39,667 nucleotides of DNA from JALQXV01 sp964540445 (GCA_964540445.1 CAZIMF010000003.1:1-39667); one strand, 5' to 3'; shown: positions 1-8,642, numbered from the stretch's first letter. The notes: generated by a model not told the origin, from the sequence alone. Program-made: numbers and translations.

Positions 1-624
1 AGTTTACAGATTGACCGCCGCCGATTTCGCTTAGCTGCACAAAACGCCAATGCCACCGATGAGGGTGCGCTCACCGGCGAAGTGTCATTTGCCATGCTCC
101 GAAACATCGTACATTACGTTATTATCGGCCACTCCGAACGCCGTATTTATTTCAACGAGTCACTCGAAGTTGTCCGCGATAAAGTAGCTGCCAGCGTACG
201 AAATGGTATTATGCCAATCTTATGCGTTGGTGAAACGGCCGACGAACGACAAATAGGCGAGGCCAAACAGGTTATCCACGATCAGGTAATTTCAGCACTA
301 AGCAATTTAACGGCTGAAGAAGTAAAGCACATGGCAATTGCCTACGAACCTGTCTGGGCAATTAGTAATTTTGGTGGCGAAATTGCAAAACCCGATGATA
401 TAGCCAAAACACTACAATTTATCAGACATCAGGTACACGAACTCTATGGCTCAAGTGCTGCCGAAGATATTCGTATTTTATATGGCGGTAGTGTTGACGA
501 GCATATTGCCAGCGGCTATCTATCTCTCGAAGATTGCGACGGTCTATTGGTAGGCAGTGCCAGTCTTAATTTTCATAAGTTTAGCGGCATTGTAGACAGT
601 GCTTATCGCAATAACCGAACCTAA
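1..624 (+). CDS. tpiA: Triosephosphate isomerase, 5' end cut by window edge
   Basis: Glycolytic enzyme interconverting dihydroxyacetone phosphate and glyceraldehyde 3-phosphate in the cytoplasm. The open frame runs from base 1 without a start codon, so about 40-45 N-terminal residues including the substrate lysine are outside the window. Visible family marks in order are QNANATDEGALTGEVS, the catalytic histidine in IIGHSERR, the catalytic glutamate in AYEPVWAI, the phosphate-binding YGGSV and the LLVGSASL end. The mobile loop 6 after PVWAI reads SNFGGEIAKPDD instead of the common GTGKTA type, a longer and divergent lid. The next gene follows after 6 nt, so the two are probably cotranscribed. 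Family assignment is certain; the loop remark is a visual comparison with the usual motif. Confidence 0.95.
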   Translation, partial: SLQIDRRRFRLAAQNANATDEGALTGEVSFAMLRNIVHYVIIGHSERRIYFNESLEVVRDKVAASVRNGIMPILCVGETADERQIGEAKQVIHDQVISALSNLTAEEVKHMAIAYEPVWAISNFGGEIAKPDDIAKTLQFIRHQVHELYGSSAAEDIRILYGGSVDEHIASGYLSLEDCDGLLVGSASLNFHKFSGIVDSAYRNNRT

Positions 625-630
625 TTAATC

Positions 631-1293
631 ATGGCAAACAAAGAAAAATCCGAACCAGAAACCACAAAAATCTCAAAAACCGAAGCTGAACCTGCCAAGT
701 TGTTTGATGTGGCCGGGCCTGGTAAAACACCGGCCTTAGCAACTTCTCGCCCACTTATCGTTAAACACGGACCGATGGTTGCCCAAGATCCAATGGTAGT
801 TAACGAAGAAATTGAAAAAGCCACCGAGGCAACTCCTGCTAAAGAGACTACCAGGGAATTAAAAATTCAGCCTGATACCTCGGCTGACACAGAGAACGCT
901 GCACCAGAGGAAAACGATGAGCCAGTTGCTGAAGATGCTGAAGATACAGAAGAAGCAACAGATAATACTCACGAAGAGAGTACCTCAGATTCTAACCCCG
1001 AAACTTCTGAAAGTGGTTCTGGCGCAGTTGACGCACTTGCAAATGAAGTTGATGCCAAACAGGCCGATAAGAAAGAAAAAAGAGAACTTGACGAACGTAA
1101 TGCTGAATTAGAAAAAAGTATTGCCTCTAAAGAATTTTTTGTTCCAATTGGTGTAGCCAGTCGCCGTCGCTCAAAAATGCGAATCCTATGGCTGCTAATT
1201 GTAATTATTATCCTCGGTCTAGCCGGCTTAAACTTTGCTATAGATGCTGAAGTTTTAGATCTCGGGGTTCAAGCGCTCACAGACTTGTTATAG
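631..1293 (+). CDS. Unknown acidic protein with C-terminal membrane anchor
   Basis: Not recognised as a named family. The 220-residue protein is rich in Glu, Thr, Asp and Ala (about residues 65-140, likely disordered), has a charged Lys/Glu stretch at about 145-170, a basic patch (ASRRRSKMR) and then one hydrophobic helix (LWLLIVIIILGLAGLNF) near residues 186-204, ending in a short tail. This suggests a C-tail-anchored protein with a long flexible cytoplasmic domain. It follows tpiA by 6 nt and probably shares its transcript. Function unknown. Confidence 0.8.
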   Translation: MANKEKSEPETTKISKTEAEPAKLFDVAGPGKTPALATSRPLIVKHGPMVAQDPMVVNEEIEKATEATPAKETTRELKIQPDTSADTENAAPEENDEPVAEDAEDTEEATDNTHEESTSDSNPETSESGSGAVDALANEVDAKQADKKEKRELDERNAELEKSIASKEFFVPIGVASRRRSKMRILWLLIVIIILGLAGLNFAIDAEVLDLGVQALTDLL

Positions 1294-1330
1294 GTTTAGT
1301 ATTTTTTACTTAGAACCCAAACAGTTTTCT

Positions 1331-1339
1331 TGCTAAGAT
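1331..1339 (+). promoter_or_regulatory. Extended -10 element for a leaderless uvrD transcript
   Basis: TGCTAAGAT matches an extended -10 (TGnTAnnnT) and ends 6 nt before the ATG at 1346, so transcription would start at or next to the start codon. No Shine-Dalgarno sequence lies before this ATG. The assignment is by position and motif only. Confidence 0.4.
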
Positions 1340-1345
1340 ATATAG

Positions 1346-3511
1346 ATGCCTCAAAACAGTGAAGCCTTTTTGGTTGGACTAAACCCAGAACAACGCCGCG
1401 CAGTAGTTACTACTGAGGGACCGTTGTTAATTCAGGCCGGAGCAGGTAGTGGCAAAACAAAAACTCTGACCCATCGTATTGCCTATATCATTGGTACTGG
1501 CAAGGCAACGCCGTTTAACATTTTAGCAGTTACCTTTACCAACAAAGCAGCCCGCGAAATGCGTGAACGGTTAGCTGAATTACTTGGTCATCATGCCGAT
1601 GATCGAACATTTTTACCATACATGGGAACGTTTCATAGCATTTGCGTTAAGCTACTGCGTCGTGACGGATCTTACGTTGGTGTACCACCAAACTTTATTA
1701 TTTTTGACCAAGCTGACTGCTTGGCAACGGTTAAGCAAGCGTCAAAACAGCTTTCTGTTGACGAAAAGAGTTATCCGCCGCGCCAAATCCTGAGCCTCAT
1801 TAGTAATGCTAAAAATGAGTTAATTACGCCAGCTGACTATCATATCCGTGCCACCAGTCCGCTTGAACAAATAGCCGCCGATGTATTTCCGCTGTACGAA
1901 CGTGCGCTACAAGAAGCGGGCGCTCTAGACTTTGATGATTTAATCGGGAAAACAGTCAGTCTACTGCAAAACACATCAGAAACACTTCAAAAATGGCAGC
2001 AGCAATTTAGCTACGTTATGATTGACGAATATCAGGACACCAACGCTGCCCAATATACGCTGATTAAGTTATTGGTCGGCTCTAAAAAGAATATCGCTGT
2101 GGTGGGTGATGACTGGCAAAGCATTTACTCATGGCGTGGTGCAGATTTTCGCAATATTTTACGTTTTGAAAAAGACTACCCAGACACTGCAATTATTAAA
2201 CTCGAGCAAAACTACCGGAGCACCAAACATATTCTTGATGCCGCTCACTCAATCATTTCTAAAAATGCTAACCGTTCAGATAAAGAACTATGGACAGAGG
2301 CGGGTAATGGTATGCCGGTACAGATGGTCGCAGTTGGCAATGAGCGAGCCGAAGGCGAAGCGATTGTTCGTCGGATTAAGCAAGGACTTGACTCAGGCCG
2401 GCGCACCTACAACGATTTTGCAGTCTTATACCGAACGAATGCTCAAAGCCGCTCACTAGAAGAAGCTTGTTTGCATTATGGTATTCCTTACCGAATTGTC
2501 GGCGGCCAGCGGTTTTATGATCGCAAAGAAATAAAAGATCTCATTGCGTACGTCCGATTATTGTTTCAGCCCGAAGACCGGGTAAGTTTTGAGCGGATTG
2601 TTAACGTGCCAGCCCGAAGTATTGGTGCTAAATCGTTGCAGTCATTTTTTGAGTGGCAACTGGTGAATAACCTATCTTTAAACGAAGCGCTAAACAGAGT
2701 GGAGCTCTGTAGTAGTATTACGCCAAAAGCCCGCAATGCGCTCATAGAATTTTCAACTCAGATGGATAATCTCCGGCAGTCCATCGACCAAGCGCCGGTG
2801 GTTTCAATCATCGAATCATTAATTCGCCAGATTGATTACATGACTTACCTTGATGATAAAACCCCTCAAGGAGAAGCTCGCCAAGAAAATGTTCGAGAGT
2901 TACTTAGCGTTGCGAAAGAATACCAAGAACTAGGCCTCGAAGGTTTCCTTGAGGAAGTATCGCTGGTGAGTGACATTAATGCTACGGAGCAAGGTGGTCA
3001 AGCCATAACATTAATGACCATGCATGCTGCCAAAGGCTTAGAATTCCTGGTAGTTTTTATGCCCGGCATGGAAGAGACCATCTTTCCTCATTCCCGCGCG
3101 CTGTACGATCAATCCGAAATGGAAGAAGAGCGTCGTCTGTGTTATGTAGGCATGACCCGTGCCCGCGAAGAGTTATATATGTTCTACAGTTCATCACGTA
3201 TGCTGTATGGCGGTGTCCAGCATAATCCGCCTAGCCGCTTTCTATCCGAAATTGACGGCGAGTTTATGCAAAACAATACCTTTCAATTTGACCTTGGCCA
3301 GGGTCGTCGAACTCCTTCATTGCAGCAAAGTACATTCGATAACTCTTATAACCCCTGGGAATCTAAACCGAGTGGGAGTGAGCTCGGTGTTTCCTCGAAC
3401 GAACCGCGTTATGTCCCGGATATTCATGAAGGTGACACAGTGCGGCATGAACTTTTTGGCGTCGGCACAGTAGTTGAGCTGAACTGTGACGACGCAGTCG
3501 TCTATTTTTAG
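1346..3511 (+). CDS. pcrA: UvrD/PcrA-type superfamily 1 DNA helicase, ended by an early TAG
   Basis: ATP-dependent 3'-5' DNA helicase of the UvrD/PcrA/Rep family, acting in DNA repair and fork or transcription-conflict processing. Motifs seen: Walker A AGAGSGKT (31-38), GTFHSIC (Ia region), DEYQD (227-231; usually DEFQD), GDDWQSIYSWRG (254-265; usually GDDDQ), LEQNYRST (motif IV), TLMTMHAAKGLEF (motif V) and EEERRLCYVGMTRARE (motif VI). The C-terminus has the Tudor-like segment HEGDTVRHELFGVGTVVE. The frame stops at TAG 3509-3511 right after DDAVVYF, but the same frame continues in 3512-3565 with the usual family ending (APLEKL). The protein is therefore 721 aa, about 18 residues short. All catalytic motifs are intact. 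Confidence 0.93.
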   Translation: MPQNSEAFLVGLNPEQRRAVVTTEGPLLIQAGAGSGKTKTLTHRIAYIIGTGKATPFNILAVTFTNKAAREMRERLAELLGHHADDRTFLPYMGTFHSICVKLLRRDGSYVGVPPNFIIFDQADCLATVKQASKQLSVDEKSYPPRQILSLISNAKNELITPADYHIRATSPLEQIAADVFPLYERALQEAGALDFDDLIGKTVSLLQNTSETLQKWQQQFSYVMIDEYQDTNAAQYTLIKLLVGSKKNIAVVGDDWQSIYSWRGADFRNILRFEKDYPDTAIIKLEQNYRSTKHILDAAHSIISKNANRSDKELWTEAGNGMPVQMVAVGNERAEGEAIVRRIKQGLDSGRRTYNDFAVLYRTNAQSRSLEEACLHYGIPYRIVGGQRFYDRKEIKDLIAYVRLLFQPEDRVSFERIVNVPARSIGAKSLQSFFEWQLVNNLSLNEALNRVELCSSITPKARNALIEFSTQMDNLRQSIDQAPVVSIIESLIRQIDYMTYLDDKTPQGEARQENVRELLSVAKEYQELGLEGFLEEVSLVSDINATEQGGQAITLMTMHAAKGLEFLVVFMPGMEETIFPHSRALYDQSEMEEERRLCYVGMTRAREELYMFYSSSRMLYGGVQHNPPSRFLSEIDGEFMQNNTFQFDLGQGRRTPSLQQSTFDNSYNPWESKPSGSELGVSSNEPRYVPDIHEGDTVRHELFGVGTVVELNCDDAVVYF

Positions 3512-3565
3512 GGCAAGGGCAGCAAAAAGCTGAACATTGGCTTTGCTCCTCTAGAAAAACTTTAA
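3512..3565 (+). other. Detached in-frame C-terminal tail of the UvrD/PcrA gene
   Basis: After the TAG the same reading frame gives GKGSKKLNIGFAPLEKL and then TAA. This matches the normal end of the PcrA/UvrD Tudor-like domain (consensus of the type G.G.KKL...FAPL.KL). It therefore looks like the authentic 3' end separated by a single nonsense codon, either a recent mutation, a sequencing error or a read-through site. Confidence 0.8.
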
Positions 3566-3597
3566 CCTATTCGGGCAGCCTTGCACACGTACCAATC

Positions 3598-3648
3598 GGT
3601 ACTCTGTCTATGTTTCATTAAAATTTAATGAATTGAAGATATAGTACC
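3598..3648. repeat. Dispersed intergenic palindrome, copy 1
   Basis: Core TTCATTAAAATTTAATGAA (3614-3632) is a perfect 9-bp inverted repeat around one base. The right outer arm GATATAGTACC (3638-3648) pairs partly with GGTACTCTGTC (3598-3608). It lies between uvrD and the G5-domain gene. Other copies are at 8643, 16749, 19328, 22254 and 28732. Confidence 0.85.
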
Positions 3649-3707
3649 GAAACAATGCATGTCAACAATACATATCTCTGTATTTAGCACATTTGCTCCG
3701 GTGAGCG

Positions 3708-3716
3708 TGGTATAAT
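3708..3716 (+). promoter_or_regulatory. Extended -10 promoter element for the G5-domain gene
   Basis: TGGTATAAT fits TGnTATAAT exactly. It would give a 5' leader of about 70 nt before the ATG at 3793; the leader holds a small TGGCT/AGCCA hairpin near 3728. No well-spaced -35 is visible, as is common with extended -10 promoters. Confidence 0.45.
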
Positions 3717-3792
3717 TAACTGGTCTGTGGCTTGTCCGCGAGCCATTATGTGTACGGTAAATTTTCAATAGTACCTAGCAGACAACTTACGT

Positions 3793-5061
3793 ATGAATAT
3801 ATTCAAAACACGTCTTCGCTCTATCTTTCGGTTTGGCAATAAACCGACTATTTCTAAGAAGAAAAAACCTGTTCATGTACGACTACTCGATTTACACACG
3901 CATCCATTAGTTATACCGGTAAGTGTTGGTATGGCGCTCTTCTTTGTAGCCTGTGCAGGATTTATTGTAATGAGCGGCGAAACACTTGGAGCAAACGATT
4001 CCAAGGTTGTTAGTTTATTCGTCGATGGGCAAACACGCATTGTGCCAACGCGCGCTAATACGGTTGGGGATGTGCTAAATAAGGCTGGTGTTGAGCTGCG
4101 TGAGGGAGATGTAGTAGAACCTACAAGCGATAGCCAGATTGCTACCCAAGACTTTAATATTAATGTATATCGGGCAAAACCTGTGACAGTTGTTGATAAC
4201 AAAGGTGGAAAAGTCATTACTAAAGTTATTGAATCCACTCCAGCTGAAATGGCAAAAAAAGCCGGCGTAAAGGTGTATCCAGAAGATAATGTAACAATTG
4301 CTGCACCTGCCGATGTACTGCGGGACGGTATAATTGGTGCAAAGGTGGTTATTGATCGAGCCACGCCAGTATTCATTAATCTGTATGGCGCACCCATTCC
4401 TACTCGTACCCATGTTACAACGGTAGGGGATTTGCTTAAAGAAAAAGGCATAAAAGCCCTCGAAGGCGACACGGTTCAGCCGAGTCTGGGCACTCCGCTG
4501 ACCGATAACACTCAGATTTTTATAATTCGGTTTGGTAAGCAAGTAGTTAGCGCCGAGGAAGAAATTCCGGCACCGGTTGAAAAGATAAGTGACCCTAACT
4601 TAGTTGCCGGTTCATCAGCCGTAAGAGAACCGGGTGCACCAGGTAAAAAACTCGTAACATACGAGATTGAACTTAAAAATAATAAAGAAGTTTCAAGACG
4701 CGTCATACAAGAAGTTGTAGCAATCGAGCCGGTAAAGCGGGTAGTAACGCAAGGCACCAAAGTAGTGATAAGTAACCCTTCAGCAAATGTTTTGCTTGGC
4801 CAGCAAATTGCTGCCGAGATGGGATACGCCGATCAATTCCACTGTATTTATCAAATTTTTCAGCGAGAATCAGGCTGGAGAACTAATGCTGGCAATCCTT
4901 CGGGGGCGTATGGTATTCCTCAGGCATTACCCGGTTCTAAAATGGGGGCTGGTTGGCAAACTGATGCCTCGGTTCAAATACGTTGGGGCATTGGCTACAT
5001 GAAAAAATATGGCGGACCATGCGGAGCCTGGGAATTTTGGCAACTGCACCACTATTATTAA
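3793..5061 (+). CDS. Secreted DUF348/G5-domain cell-wall protein with lysozyme-fold C-terminus
   Basis: Architecture resembles YabE/resuscitation-promoting-factor-like proteins that remodel peptidoglycan outside the cell. Order: basic N-terminus, one membrane helix or signal anchor (about 37-60, IPVSVGMALFFVACAGFIVM), three DUF348 repeats (VVSLFVDGQTRIVPTRANTV; VTVVDNKGGKVITKV; VFINLYGAPIPTRTHVTTV), one G5 domain (about 275-330, YEIELKNNKEVSRRVIQEVV) and a C-terminal lysozyme-like domain of about 85 residues. The last has the probable catalytic glutamate in FQRESGW and the supporting SGAYGIPQ motif of SLT-type transglycosylases. Length 422 aa. The stop is directly followed by the rsmA start, so the two are likely cotranscribed. 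Peptidoglycan cleavage is inferred from domain type. Confidence 0.85.
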   Translation: MNIFKTRLRSIFRFGNKPTISKKKKPVHVRLLDLHTHPLVIPVSVGMALFFVACAGFIVMSGETLGANDSKVVSLFVDGQTRIVPTRANTVGDVLNKAGVELREGDVVEPTSDSQIATQDFNINVYRAKPVTVVDNKGGKVITKVIESTPAEMAKKAGVKVYPEDNVTIAAPADVLRDGIIGAKVVIDRATPVFINLYGAPIPTRTHVTTVGDLLKEKGIKALEGDTVQPSLGTPLTDNTQIFIIRFGKQVVSAEEEIPAPVEKISDPNLVAGSSAVREPGAPGKKLVTYEIELKNNKEVSRRVIQEVVAIEPVKRVVTQGTKVVISNPSANVLLGQQIAAEMGYADQFHCIYQIFQRESGWRTNAGNPSGAYGIPQALPGSKMGAGWQTDASVQIRWGIGYMKKYGGPCGAWEFWQLHHYY

Positions 5062-5847
5062 ATGTATATGAGTAACAATACTCCCAAAAAAAGCCTTGGG
5101 CAACACTGGCTAAATGATGAGGTAAGTCTTGAGGCAATTTGCGATATGTCGGGTGCGCATGAGGCAGATACTGTACTTGAAATTGGCCCAGGCCTAGGTT
5201 CGTTAACTAAAAAACTTACTAATCGAGCCAAGCAAGTTATTGCGGTAGAATTTGATGACGATCTGGCTAAAGAACTTGTTAAACGAGTTCAGGCTCCTAA
5301 TCTTACGGTAGTAAACCAAGATATTCTAAGTTTTGATTTAACTACCTTGTCGCCCGATTATCGGGTTATTGCTAACATTCCTTATTACTTAACCAGCAAC
5401 TTAATTCGCGTACTATCAGAATCTTCAAATCCCCCTGTATCGGCTACGCTTCTAATCCAAAAAGAAGTGGCCGAACGGCTTGCAGCCGGACCGGGCGATA
5501 TGTCGATGCTCAGCGTAACTGCTCAGATGTATTTTGAGCCGTCATTGGGAATTGTGGTGCCAGCCGAACTGTTTGATCCGGCGCCCAAGATTGATTCACA
5601 AATTGTTCACTTGCAGCGCCGAAGCCAACCGTTGTATGGAGCAATGGATTCAAAACAATTATTTCGAGTAGTAAAAGCAGGCTTTAGCAATCGTCGCAAA
5701 ACCTTGCTCAACTCATTGTCAGGCGGTTTGCATATGACAAAGAGCGATACCCAATTGTTATTAGAGCGAGCAGCTATTGATCCGGGCTTGCGAGCCCAGG
5801 CCCTGGACTTAGAAGATTGGATTAAGCTTGCTAAAACGTTGCAGTAA
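5062..5847 (+). CDS. rsmA: 16S rRNA adenine dimethyltransferase RsmA/KsgA
   Basis: SAM-dependent enzyme that dimethylates two adjacent adenines in helix 45 of 16S rRNA during small-subunit maturation. Visible motifs: N-terminal KKSLGQHWL, SAM-binding LEIGPGLGSLT (motif I), VEFDDDL (motif II) and the catalytic NIPYYLTS (the N-P-P-Y type motif IV), then LIQKEVAERL and a basic C-terminal segment FSNRRKTL. Length of about 260 aa is normal. The ATG at 5062 touches the previous stop; the second ATG at 5068 (MSNNTPKK) is an equally good start. It ends 2 nt from the convergent PEBP gene. Confidence 0.95.
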   Translation: MYMSNNTPKKSLGQHWLNDEVSLEAICDMSGAHEADTVLEIGPGLGSLTKKLTNRAKQVIAVEFDDDLAKELVKRVQAPNLTVVNQDILSFDLTTLSPDYRVIANIPYYLTSNLIRVLSESSNPPVSATLLIQKEVAERLAAGPGDMSMLSVTAQMYFEPSLGIVVPAELFDPAPKIDSQIVHLQRRSQPLYGAMDSKQLFRVVKAGFSNRRKTLLNSLSGGLHMTKSDTQLLLERAAIDPGLRAQALDLEDWIKLAKTLQ

Positions 5848-5849
5848 TT

Positions 5850-6287
5850 TCAAGCGCTGTAAGTGCCAACAATTTCGGCTTTGTCGATAATATGATCATC
5901 CATAGCTTGATATAGAGCGGTGCGATCGAGTGCACTGGTGGTTTCGATCATAGTATCGAGTGCAAACAACTTAAAAAAATATCGGTGCGTGCCTGAGGGT
6001 GGTTTTGGACCACCGTATTTTGGCTCGCCATAATCATTGAGGCCCTGTATGCCGCTGACGGGGAGTTCTCCTTCAACGATTTGAAGTACGCCTGGTGTCA
6101 TGTTGTAGAGGATCCAATGTGTAAATAGACCAGACGGTGCATCTGGATCTTCCATGATTAGCGCCAGGCTTTCGGCTTTTTCGGGAATTTCAGAAAAGGT
6201 CAGGGACGGATTAACATCGTCTTCATCGCGGCCGAAACGGCTTGGGATTGGCTCATTGTTTTGAAAGTTAGTGCTGGTTATTTGCAT
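5850..6287 (-). CDS. YbhB/YbcL-type PEBP (Raf-kinase-inhibitor-like) protein
   Basis: Phosphatidylethanolamine-binding-protein family, small bacterial type (145 aa). Characteristic segments are the N-terminal SFTS-like ITSTNFQNNEPIPSRFG, NPSLTFSEIP, the ligand-pocket motif IMEDPDAPSGLFTHWILYN, YGGPKPPSGTHRYFFKLFALD and the closing family tail. The biochemical role of bacterial members is uncertain; ligand binding through the DPDAP and GxHR motifs is conserved. The gene lies 17 nt downstream of an unknown membrane protein gene on the same strand, and an AGAAGGGA-like ribosome site precedes its start, so it is probably the second gene of a two-gene unit. Confidence 0.93.
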   Translation of the reverse strand: MQITSTNFQNNEPIPSRFGRDEDDVNPSLTFSEIPEKAESLALIMEDPDAPSGLFTHWILYNMTPGVLQIVEGELPVSGIQGLNDYGEPKYGGPKPPSGTHRYFFKLFALDTMIETTSALDRTALYQAMDDHIIDKAEIVGTYSA

Positions 6288-6304
6288 TAGTAAGTCCCTT
6301 CTAG

Positions 6305-7021
6305 TTAGTTAAGACGTAAGCTGTTCGCGAATTCGTCAAACTTTGCTTGATCACCGCCGATAATGATCATGGCATACATTCTGGACGCTTTAATAACATA
6401 ACGAATATGAGATTCGTAAACTTTGTCTTTATCGGAGACATTGTAGGTAGCCTCAATAGCATTCAGATCACCGTATTTACCATTTTTAGTGGAGGTAACC
6501 TGTGCGCCTGGAGTATTTTGCATTGCACTGTTTAAGGCGCTTTCCAGCGCTTTTGGCTCATCTAACTGCACACCGCTATAGTCGTAAACAGCCAGTGTAT
6601 AATTTTTTGAGTTATTTTCTATGACACGTTCGTATGTAGTAATCGGAATATCTTTATCGCCGGTTTTTTTGGTCGTCGTCGTAATTCTTGGGATGCCTGG
6701 CATTAAAATGGTAAATTTATTCTCTGGCGAAGAATAATCTTTCAGCTCTTCGCCCGATAGGACGCTTTTTATTTGATTGCTGGTGCTACCACCGGTGCGG
6801 CCATTTAAAAAGTTAACAGCAAAAGCTCCGCCGATACTAACTAACAGAATAAAACCAATCAATAAACTTATTCGTTTTGCACCGTAGCGGTGTTTCTTGA
6901 GATTTTTAGCTGCCTTAAAGAAATTACGCTTAGCCAACCGATCATTAAAATTAATAGGTGAAAACGCTTTCTTTATTTTTTGCGCTGATGCATCGGTTGT
7001 TTCTTCGTTTGTGCTACTCAT
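6305..7021 (-). CDS. Unknown single-pass membrane protein with extracytoplasmic domain
   Basis: No named family recognised. The 238-aa protein has a basic cytoplasmic N-terminus (about 1-48, RLAKRNFFKAAKNLKKHR), one helix (about 51-70, ISLLIGFILLVSIGGAFAVNF), a Ser/Gly linker, and an outer domain of about 150 residues that begins with SSPENKFTILMPGIPR. It resembles in outline the short lipoprotein-like domains with an N-terminal F-x-V/I-x-x-P-G-x-P motif. The end is GGDQAKFDEFANSLRLN. The start at 7021 is preceded by AGGA. It shares a transcript with the PEBP gene downstream. Confidence 0.8.
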   Translation of the reverse strand: MSSTNEETTDASAQKIKKAFSPINFNDRLAKRNFFKAAKNLKKHRYGAKRISLLIGFILLVSIGGAFAVNFLNGRTGGSTSNQIKSVLSGEELKDYSSPENKFTILMPGIPRITTTTKKTGDKDIPITTYERVIENNSKNYTLAVYDYSGVQLDEPKALESALNSAMQNTPGAQVTSTKNGKYGDLNAIEATYNVSDKDKVYESHIRYVIKASRMYAMIIIGGDQAKFDEFANSLRLN

Positions 7022-7166
7022 ACTCTGATCCTACTTTCTTAACCATGGTTTGAAAAGGATCGGCTGTATCCAGTATCCTTGCTGACAGTACTAGCTAGTG
7101 TAGAGATGTCGGTATAGGGCTATCTGTGAGAAATGCCACAGCGAGCCTGGCTATTTATGAAACGGC

Positions 7167-8417
7167 TTAACTATTTATAAAGGTAAGTGCGTAACCAATT
7201 TTACCGGCTCGTCCGGCTCGTCCGACACGGTGTACGTAATCTTCGTATGACTGTGGGGTAGAGTAGTTGATGACGTGACTGATGTCGGCGACATCAATAC
7301 CGCGGGCGGCTACGTCAGTTGCAACTAAGATGTCAATTTCGTTTTTCTTAAAACGACGTAAGGCACGTTCGCGCTGTCCTTGGCTTTTGCCGCCGTGGAT
7401 TGCATCGGTTTTAAAGCCGCGCTCTAATAGTTCGTCGCTGAGTCGTTCGACGCTGCGCTGTGTTTCGTCAAAGATAATAACTTTTAGTACATCATCTTTA
7501 AGTAGAATATCATGCAGTTTGTCGAGCTTGTCGTATCCATGAGAGTATCGTACAACGTCTTGGTGAACATTTTCACTGGCGTCATTATTCACTTTTAGGG
7601 CAATGCTGACCGGGTCGTTGGAGAAGGTGTTAATCAGGCCACGGACGCGGTTATCGAGAGTAGCTGAGAAGAACAATGATTGTCGTTCGCTGGCTGAGCT
7701 ATCAAGAATAGTTCGAACATCATCAACAAAACCCATATCAAGCATGCGGTCAACTTCGTCAAGAACGACGTAGTTAAACGTGCTGAGGTCAAGGGTGCGA
7801 CGCTTCATATTGTCCATGATACGACCGGGAGTACCAATAACGATACTCGGACCGCTGCGTAAGTCGCGCAACTGGATGCCCATTGAAGATCCGCCGATAA
7901 GTAGAGCGCTGAATAAACCGCTGCCCTTACCAATAGTCCGGCATTCTTCTTCGATTTGCTGGGCAAGTTCGCGGGTTGGGGCAACCATAAGAACGCGGCT
8001 GTTTGGTTCGTTGACTAGCTTATGAATAAGCGGAACAGCAAAGGCGGCCGTTTTACCGGTGCCGGTATTGGCGATGCCAATCATATCTTTGCCAGCCAAA
8101 ATAACAGGGATGGCCTGGTCTTGGATAGGAGTAGGGTCAATAAAACCCTTAGCGCTTAAGTTCTCTTTGATTTTTTCGTGAACATCAAAGTCGACGAAAC
8201 GGTTCGCTGGAACGTAGGCTTCAGTCGCAACGACTGGCTTAGCTGCTTTGACAAAACGCGTTGGGTCAATGTATTGACCGGTTCGGCGTCCGCCGCGTGA
8301 GCCGCCGGAACGACGATTACCGCCGCCTTGGCCACCAAATGAGCTGCGACGGCGCGATCCGCTGCCAGCTGAATTAAACGATTGCGATCGCGTACGTGTG
8401 TTTGTATGGAAGGGCAT
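7167..8417 (-). CDS. DEAD-box ATP-dependent RNA helicase (DEVD variant)
   Basis: RNA helicase of the DEAD-box family, likely for RNA structure remodelling or ribosome assembly. The N-terminus (about 1-55) is a low-complexity Arg/Gly/Ser stretch resembling an RGG tail, unusual in being N-terminal. Core motifs: Q motif PTPIQDQAIP, motif I ANTGTGKTAA, Ia APTRELAQQ, GTPGRI (Ib), motif II VLDEVDRMLD (DEVD rather than DEAD), motif III SATL, IV IIFDETQ, V ATDVAARGID and VI HRVGRAGRAG. It ends soon after motif VI, so there is no C-terminal RNA-binding extension (416 aa). AAAGGA lies 10 nt before the ATG, and a consensus promoter lies about 143 nt further up. Confidence 0.93.
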   Translation of the reverse strand: MPFHTNTRTRSQSFNSAGSGSRRRSSFGGQGGGNRRSGGSRGGRRTGQYIDPTRFVKAAKPVVATEAYVPANRFVDFDVHEKIKENLSAKGFIDPTPIQDQAIPVILAGKDMIGIANTGTGKTAAFAVPLIHKLVNEPNSRVLMVAPTRELAQQIEEECRTIGKGSGLFSALLIGGSSMGIQLRDLRSGPSIVIGTPGRIMDNMKRRTLDLSTFNYVVLDEVDRMLDMGFVDDVRTILDSSASERQSLFFSATLDNRVRGLINTFSNDPVSIALKVNNDASENVHQDVVRYSHGYDKLDKLHDILLKDDVLKVIIFDETQRSVERLSDELLERGFKTDAIHGGKSQGQRERALRRFKKNEIDILVATDVAARGIDVADISHVINYSTPQSYEDYVHRVGRAGRAGKIGYALTFINS

Positions 8418-8566
8418 AAAAAAAGAATCCTTTGTTGTTTAATTTGGTATGTAACGCTGTTGTTCTAAGCTGTTTCGTTACGAATGCTTCTGCTGTCTGA
8501 TAATGAAACCTGAGCAGTAAACCAAATAAACTCGGATTCATCTTATATTTCAAAAACAATACCTGT

Positions 8567-8595
8567 ATATTAGCATAATAATAATTCGCTGTCAA
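8567..8595 (-). promoter_or_regulatory. Consensus promoter for the DEAD-box helicase gene
   Basis: On the minus strand TTGACA (8595-8590), a 17-bp spacer and TAATAT (8572-8567) preceded by TG form a near-ideal promoter. Transcription would start near 8560, giving a leader of about 143 nt before the ATG at 8417. Apart from this promoter and palindrome copy 2, I see no gene in 8418-8789. Long leaders are common on cold-regulated helicase genes; no specific RNA fold is claimed. Confidence 0.65.
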
Positions 8596-8642
8596 CGATC
8601 ATAACTTTGATTTTACGGATTTTACGAGGCGGTATGGTGGTT

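Noticed and set aside
3509..3565. TAG in uvrD as evidence of a recoded stop codon
   Set aside because: TAG ends several other genes here at natural positions, and no other gene has internal TAG, so reassignment is unlikely.
3873..4542. Long minus-strand frames opposite the G5-domain gene (3873-4472 and 4075-4542)
   Set aside because: They lie wholly inside a well-supported gene with clear domains, have no family features, and are shadow frames.
8418..8560. A riboswitch or thermosensor in the DEAD-helicase leader
   Set aside because: The leader is long, but no known riboswitch core or clear strong fold could be recognised by eye.
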